64,000 nt of DNA from positions 384,233,910 through 384,297,909 of the forward strand of contig CM068372.1 in NCBI GenBank assembly GCA_034769895.1, given 5' to 3'. Source of the stretch: Magicicada septendecula (Eukaryota; Arthropoda; Insecta; Hemiptera; Cicadidae). Numbering within the stretch: the stretch's first letter is position 1; each line of letters opens with the position of its first letter. A program made the position numbers and the translations under genes. Shown one piece after another: positions 59,460 to 64,000 of this stretch. The notes under the pieces are model-generated. The model was not told the origin of the DNA, did not search any database, and saw only the letters and a list, made by a program, of their open reading frames with translations.

Positions 59460-61970
59460 GTGCTGACTGACTGGAGGAACGAAGCCCCTAGACAATACGC
59501 AATTTCTACACTTCAAAAAAACAGCGGGAGCTTGGTGGTTACCGTTTTCGTTCAAGAAAGGCCAACCTCGATTACTGTTGACACAGGTGCAACAGTTTCC
59601 ATTGTGCGGCCCGACGTGGTGAAAGATCTTAAGCCAATCTGGTGCTCTTGCAGCTTGCGAACAGTTACTGGACGGCCTGTAAAAGTGTTTGGAAAAGTGG
59701 AGATACGCCTACGCCTCGGTCGACTTGAGTTTAATCATCAAGTATTGGTTGCAGACATTGTGGATGAAGCAATTCTTGGTGTGGACGTTATGAACGCATA
59801 CGGATTTATAGTTTACTTCAAAAACAATGTCTTGAGAACCGGAGGAGAAGAGGTAATGCTCTCCACAATGACGACATCACAAAAATCGGTGGACGTCATA
59901 AACCAAGTGGCCGTAACTGTTCCGCCAAACTCCGAAAAGATAATCATGGTTAGAAACGAGGTAGATACTAGGGGCAACCAGTGCTCTATATTCGAACCCC
60001 AGGTAGTCAGCACACCGAGCATTCTAATTGCCAGAAGTTTAGTAAAACCTGACGAAACCGGAAATGTACCTATTAGGGTGGCGAAAATTCTGGATCAAGC
60101 TATCACTTTACAAAGCAATACGCTCCTAGGAAAATTGACTCCTGTGGCCTGGGTAGCCGTAATGACGCAACGGAGATCCAGTGCTTCGGATAATTCCAAA
60201 TTATCAGAGGAACTGCAAGAACTATTGAACAGATCTAACGACCTCTCAAGTGGTGAGGTAAAAGAACTCGGAAAGTTTTTACACGAATTCAAAAATTGTT
60301 TTGCAGTTCGGGGACAGTCACTGGGAAGAACTTCTCTTGTGCAACATCACAACAATACCGGGGACACAACACCGATACGCCAACCTCCTCGAAGGCCTCC
60401 ATTATCTAAACAAGAGGAAATGTCTCGGTTAGTACAGGACATGTTGACAGAGGGAGTAATCGAACCTTCGTCAAGTGCTTGGTCTTCTCCTGTAGTGCTG
60501 GTAGCGAAGAAGGACGGTGGATTGTGTTTCTGCGTAGACTACCGGAGGTTAAATGACGTTACAAAGAAAGACTGCTAACCATTACCTCGTGTTGACGATA
60601 CACTCGACACGTTGTCCGGAGCACAGTGGTTTTCCACATTGGACCTGAAGAGTGGATATTGGCAAGTAGGTCTTCATCAAGAAGACAAGGAAAAGACCGC
60701 TTTCTCGACCCCAAGTGGCTTATTCCAATTTAACGTAATGACATTTGAACTCTGTAATGCACCGGCAACATTTGAAAGATTGATGGACCTGGTACTCCGA
60801 GGCCTGTCATGGAAAACTTGCCTTGTTTATTTAGACGATGTCATAGTCATCGGGAAGACTTTCAAAGACCATTTGGAAAACCTTAAGGAGTTTCTAACTA
60901 GAATTCACGGTGCCCAACTGAAGCTGAGCCCGAAGAAGTGTTCTCTATTCCAGAAGGAAGTACAGTATCTGGGCCATCTGGTTTAGGCAGGGGGTGTTAG
61001 CATGGTTGTAAATAAGTAGTCACCGTAAGAGACTGGACAGTGCCGAAGAGTAAACACGAAGTTCGGAGTTTCCTGGCGTTATGCTCATATTACAGACGTT
61101 TTGTGAAAGGCTTCGCTACTATTGCTAAACCACTACATGAGCTAACGGAAAATAATCGAAACTTCCAGTGGTCGAGGGAGTGTGATCAAGCATTTAGGAC
61201 TTTGAAAATTGCATTATGTTCGCAGCCAATTCTCGCTTTCCCAGCTTCCAAAGGGAAGTACATTGTGGATACAGATGCAAGCAATACTTGGAGCAGTTTT
61301 GTCTCAAGTGCAAAACGGTGAAGAACGAGTAATAGCGTATTACAGCAAGACACTTTCTAAACCGGAGAGAAAATATTGTGTTACAAGGAGAGAGTTGCTG
61401 GCAATCGTCCAAGCGTTGGAGCACTTCCATAAATACCTCTATGGAAGAGAGTTTTCACTTCATACCGACCATGCCGCGCTTGCATGCCTCTTGAGATTTA
61501 AAAATCCGGAAGGACAGTTGGCAAGGTGGCTTGAACGTCTGCAAGAGTACAACTTCAAGGTAAAACATCGACGGGGGCGCCTGCATGGTAATGCAGATGG
61601 CTTATCACGAAGACCGTGCCCGGAAAACTTCCGACATTGCCACAGAAAAGAAGAACAAAACTCAGGCGAACATGTTCAAGCCATCACTGTAGATTTTTTG
61701 GCAGACGGCTGGACAACACAAGACTGTCGACAAGAACAGATGACTGATGAAGACATTGGACCGATCTTGACAGCAAAAGAGGAAGGTCACCGCCCGGATT
61801 GGCAAGATATCTGTCATGGTTCCGAAGTGCTTAATGGCTACTGGACACAATGGGAATCTCTCATCTTAGAAAACGGATTGCTGAAAAGGGCTTGGGAAAG
61901 TGCAGATGGACGAGACTTGTTTGGAGGGGGGGATTCGTCTTCCTGGGGACTTAATGTTCGGATCACCTGA
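59460..61970 (+). pseudogene. pol: Gypsy-2 pol: protease, reverse transcriptase, RNase H
   Basis: The protease has [12 protein letters not shown] (about 59570-59605) and ILGVDVM. RT begins near 60400 ([17 protein letters not shown]), with DLKSGYWQVGL, NAPATFERLMD and YLDD at 60828-60839. RNase H shows IVDTDASN (about 61264), YCVTRRELLAIVQAL and LHTDHAAL, the Asp/Glu residues of its active site, then ADGLSRRPC. Breaks: a nonsense TAA at 60576 where Tyr is usual, a stop at 60984 with a frame change by 61040, and a frameshift near 61290. The order protease-RT-RNase H-integrase is Gypsy-type. Confidence 0.9.
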
Positions 61971-62337
61971 GACTCAGTCCCAAGAGCCGCAGAACTATTC
62001 CTCGCAATTAGAAAACCAACTGCGAGAAATGAGTCGCTTGGTAAGAGGATGGCTGAAGGTTGCCAGTGATAAAATGAAAACTCGGTATGACATTCGCAGC
62101 AATAGTGTGAGTTTCCAAGAAGGAGATCAGGTCTGGTTGTTCAACACAAAGCGCCGTCGTGGTCGCTCACCTAAGCTTCAGTCTAACTGGGAAGGACCCT
62201 ACACTGTGAAAAAAGATCAACGATGTTGTTTATGGGATGCAACAGAAGGACAGGGAAAGTTCAAGGTCGTCCACCTAGATCACCTGGCTAAGTACTATAT
62301 CAGAGACGGTTTGCCAGTTCGGGACGAACAGGTTTAA
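61900..62337 (+). pseudogene. int: Gypsy-2 integrase C-terminal remnant, core deleted
   Basis: The polyprotein breaks after LLKRAWESADGRD (about 61917). In another frame it continues as GGIRLPGDLMFGSP, RLVRGWLKVASDKMKTRYD, EGDQVWLFNTKRRRGRSPKL and NWEGPYTVKK, the region after the catalytic core with its GPY motif. The H2C2 zinc domain and the whole DDE core, normally several hundred codons, are missing. The deletion point lies within about 20 bp of a G-rich run near 61925. Such a copy could move only with integrase supplied by another element. Confidence 0.88.
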
Positions 62338-62348
62338 GGAGGGGGTTA
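62338..62348 (+). promoter_or_regulatory. Gypsy-2 polypurine tract
   Basis: AGGAGGGGGTTA immediately precedes the 3' LTR. Confidence 0.65.
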
Positions 62349-62926
62349 TGTTACGACATCACATAACAATCTACGTGTTTGTCGAATGTGCCAGAAGAAT
62401 CTCGCTCTAATGTATGTGGCACACGTGACTGTCAACGCATCCGCGAGGGTTTTATCGAAGGCGCCAGCCGCGCAGACTGTGTCAATGCCGCAGTTAATTA
62501 CGTAGTAAACATGGGCGCTAAGACGCAATTAGGAACGTTGTGGTCTGTGAGCACAGGTATAAATACATGGCGGCAGCGGCCTTAAGTTTCAGTATAGCTG
62601 CGATATATTTAATATGCGGTTCGAGTTTTTTCGGGCGATATTACTGTGCACGTTCAAGTGGTTATTAGTTAAATGTTGTGTTTTATAATCGGACTGTATA
62701 TTGTAATACAATTGTGTTTTAATATTAGTTGATATTTATTTGGGTGTGAACAATTTTTATTTGATTTGTTATAAGAGACTCTGTTGATAATTACAAACTG
62801 TTTAACTGTGAAAATTAAAGCGATTGTGATTAGTGGACTGTGATCACTGTGGTGATTAGTGACTTAATTGGTGTCTTGTATTTTGTTTCCATTGTACCTA
62901 CGACGATCAAGTAGACCGTCATAACA
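62349..62926 (+). repeat. 3' LTR of Gypsy-2
   Basis: 578 bp. Near its end it contains a 30 bp stretch around GTGGACTGTGATCACTGTGG that the 5' LTR lacks; otherwise it closely matches it. Followed by ATAT and an (AT)n run to about 62946. Confidence 0.93.
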
Positions 62927-62946
62927 ATATATATATATATATATAT

Positions 62947-63300
62947 TTTAACGTGACAGATATATGCATAATATTGAATGGCAATTGATCATTAGAATAA
63001 TAAAATTATAACATTTAAATCTGGAAGAAAGCATTAAGTTTAATATAAAAAAATTAATTCATAACAACTGTGGAAAGCAATCATTATTATTTAAAAAATG
63101 CAAGTTCAAATAAAATGAGTTACTAGTGATGAGTCATCTAAAACCAGCCTCATAACCAAAGGTTTTCAAACTATAACCCAGGAAGGTAAAAAGTAAATAA
63201 CAAAGCAGTACAGAATATGACCAAACCCACAACGAGGAAGTATAAATGGAAGAGAAACCCTGGATAAGCCAAGATCAACCAATACAGGTGGTGTATTTCT
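62947..63300. other. Non-coding DNA, nothing recognised
   Basis: AT-rich, no gene. Confidence 0.4.
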
Positions 63301-63308
63301 AAAATGAC

Positions 63309-63396
63309 GAAGAAGATGAAGAAATCCCAAGAAATCCGAAGAAGATGAAGAAATCCCAAGAAATCCGAAGAAGATGAAGAAATCCCAAGAAACCTG
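63309..63396. repeat. 29 bp tandem repeat (3 copies)
   Basis: Units GAAGAAGATGAAGAAATCCC plus AAGAAATCC start at 63309, 63338 and 63367. The third is nearly identical to the others, so the array is young. It is followed by related AAGAAGATGG/AGAAGACAG sequence to about 63475. Confidence 0.92.
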
Positions 63397-63475
63397 ATGG
63401 CATCAAGAAGAAGATGGAGAAGATACCAGTCCCAGAAGACAGAAGAAAAGAAGACAGAAGAAAGAAGAAGAAGGC

Positions 63476-64000
63476 AGCATCCTGAGGAAGATGTCATGCT
63501 CTTATAAAAGACACCCAAATCCCCATACCCCCAAAATAAATAATAACCAATAAAAGTATAACGAAATGGTAACAGCATGTACATAAAATTAAGAGAGAGA
63601 AGTGTGTAAAGTAAGAGTTGCCAGTGAACTAAGATCAAACAATAATATAGTACCCAAGGAACAAATCTCCATTGTAAAACACTAACCAATTTATTATGTT
63701 AATAAGACTATACGACCATTTAGCAGTAACATAAAATAAAAGTGTAAAGTGAACCAGTGATAGTTTTGGGTATTATAGAAAATAAACCTTGTGTTTCATT
63801 CTTGGCAATCACAAACATTGAATACAATGAAATATGCACCTTTCAGTGACTTAAAATGTGTACTATGAGAATATGTTACTTACAAGATATAAATCTGTTT
63901 AAAATAACATTTTTTTTATATAAAAAAAATGAAGGAAAACAGGTTTAATTATACTAATGACAGGGTACAATTCCCCAAAGACAATATTTAAAAGACGGTG
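63476..64000. other. Non-coding DNA to the right edge, nothing recognised
   Basis: No ORF with supportable similarity on either strand. Confidence 0.4.

Larger units (their letters stand above)
57526..62926 (+). mobile_element. Gypsy-2: Ty3/Gypsy LTR retrotransposon lacking the integrase core
   Basis: The LTRs TGTTACG...CGTAACA are flanked by ATAT (57522-57525 and 62927-62930). It contains gag with a CCHC knuckle, protease, reverse transcriptase, RNase H and the C-terminal part of integrase. Stops and frameshifts occur in gag and pol. The LTRs differ mainly by a few substitutions and small indels, so insertion is fairly recent compared with the 25219 relative. Confidence 0.93.

Noticed and set aside
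63171..63689. 172-codon minus-strand hydrophobic ORF
   Set aside because: Spans the 29 bp GAAGAAGATG repeat and purine-rich DNA; no family resemblance and no splice or promoter context.

Overview
This is eukaryotic nuclear DNA, very probably from an insect or other arthropod with a large, AT-rich genome full of transposons. The evidence is spliceosomal introns, polyadenylation signals, and insect-type Gypsy, Penelope-like, mariner, hAT, Helitron and Tc1/IS630-like elements. I see no prokaryotic genes, tRNA, rRNA or CRISPR.

Two host-type coding structures stand out from the transposons. (1) A trypsin-like serine protease lies on the minus strand. Three exons are readable: 44302-44100 (chymotrypsin-fold core), 39102-39045 (GDSGG active-site serine) and 7924-7740 (C-terminus and stop). 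Their reading phases join perfectly and donor/acceptor sites are intact. The last intron is about 31.1 kb and is filled with transposable elements. Earlier exons (IVGG, His, Asp) were not found and probably lie beyond the right edge. (2) At the left end on the plus strand is a protein-primed family B DNA polymerase of the Maverick/Polinton/adintovirus type (33-3594), broken by three frameshifts. It is followed 130 bp later by an apparently intact eight-exon RING-H2 gene (3727-5391). Five of its small exons and their 79-86 nt introns are tandem copies of one another. This pair is the best candidate here for something undescribed.

Layout: 0-5.7 kb polymerase relic and RING gene. 5.8-6.5 kb short inverted-repeat element. 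6.8-7.1 kb LINE relic. 7.6-7.9 kb protease last exon. 8.15-22.7 kb Gypsy-1, a near-complete LTR retrotransposon with a 3.15 kb insertion in its 5' LTR and an 840 bp block found only in its 3' LTR. 23.4-25.1 kb Penelope-like relics. 25.2-38.4 kb a solo LTR related to Gypsy-2, three copies of a 1.6-1.7 kb LTR family (here LTR-R), one split by a 2.65 kb insertion, and a gag relic. 39.4-43.9 kb mariner, Penelope-like, LINE and hAT relics around protease exons. 46.7-51.35 kb Helitron with its helicase end deleted. 52.5-53.9 kb Tc1/IS630-like transposase relic. 57.5-62.9 kb Gypsy-2, a small Gypsy element with both LTRs but no integrase core.

Five large inverted repeats (11.0, 29.9, 51.7, 55.7 and 56.5 kb) punctuate the window. 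Four carry a stem-loop followed by GAAA. In two of these the preceding bases match the hammerhead ribozyme core CUGANGA, and in the other two GAAA continues into ACGUC. This resembles the pseudo-LTRs of Penelope-like elements. Frames, frameshifts and exon joins were read by eye; no alignment or database search was run.
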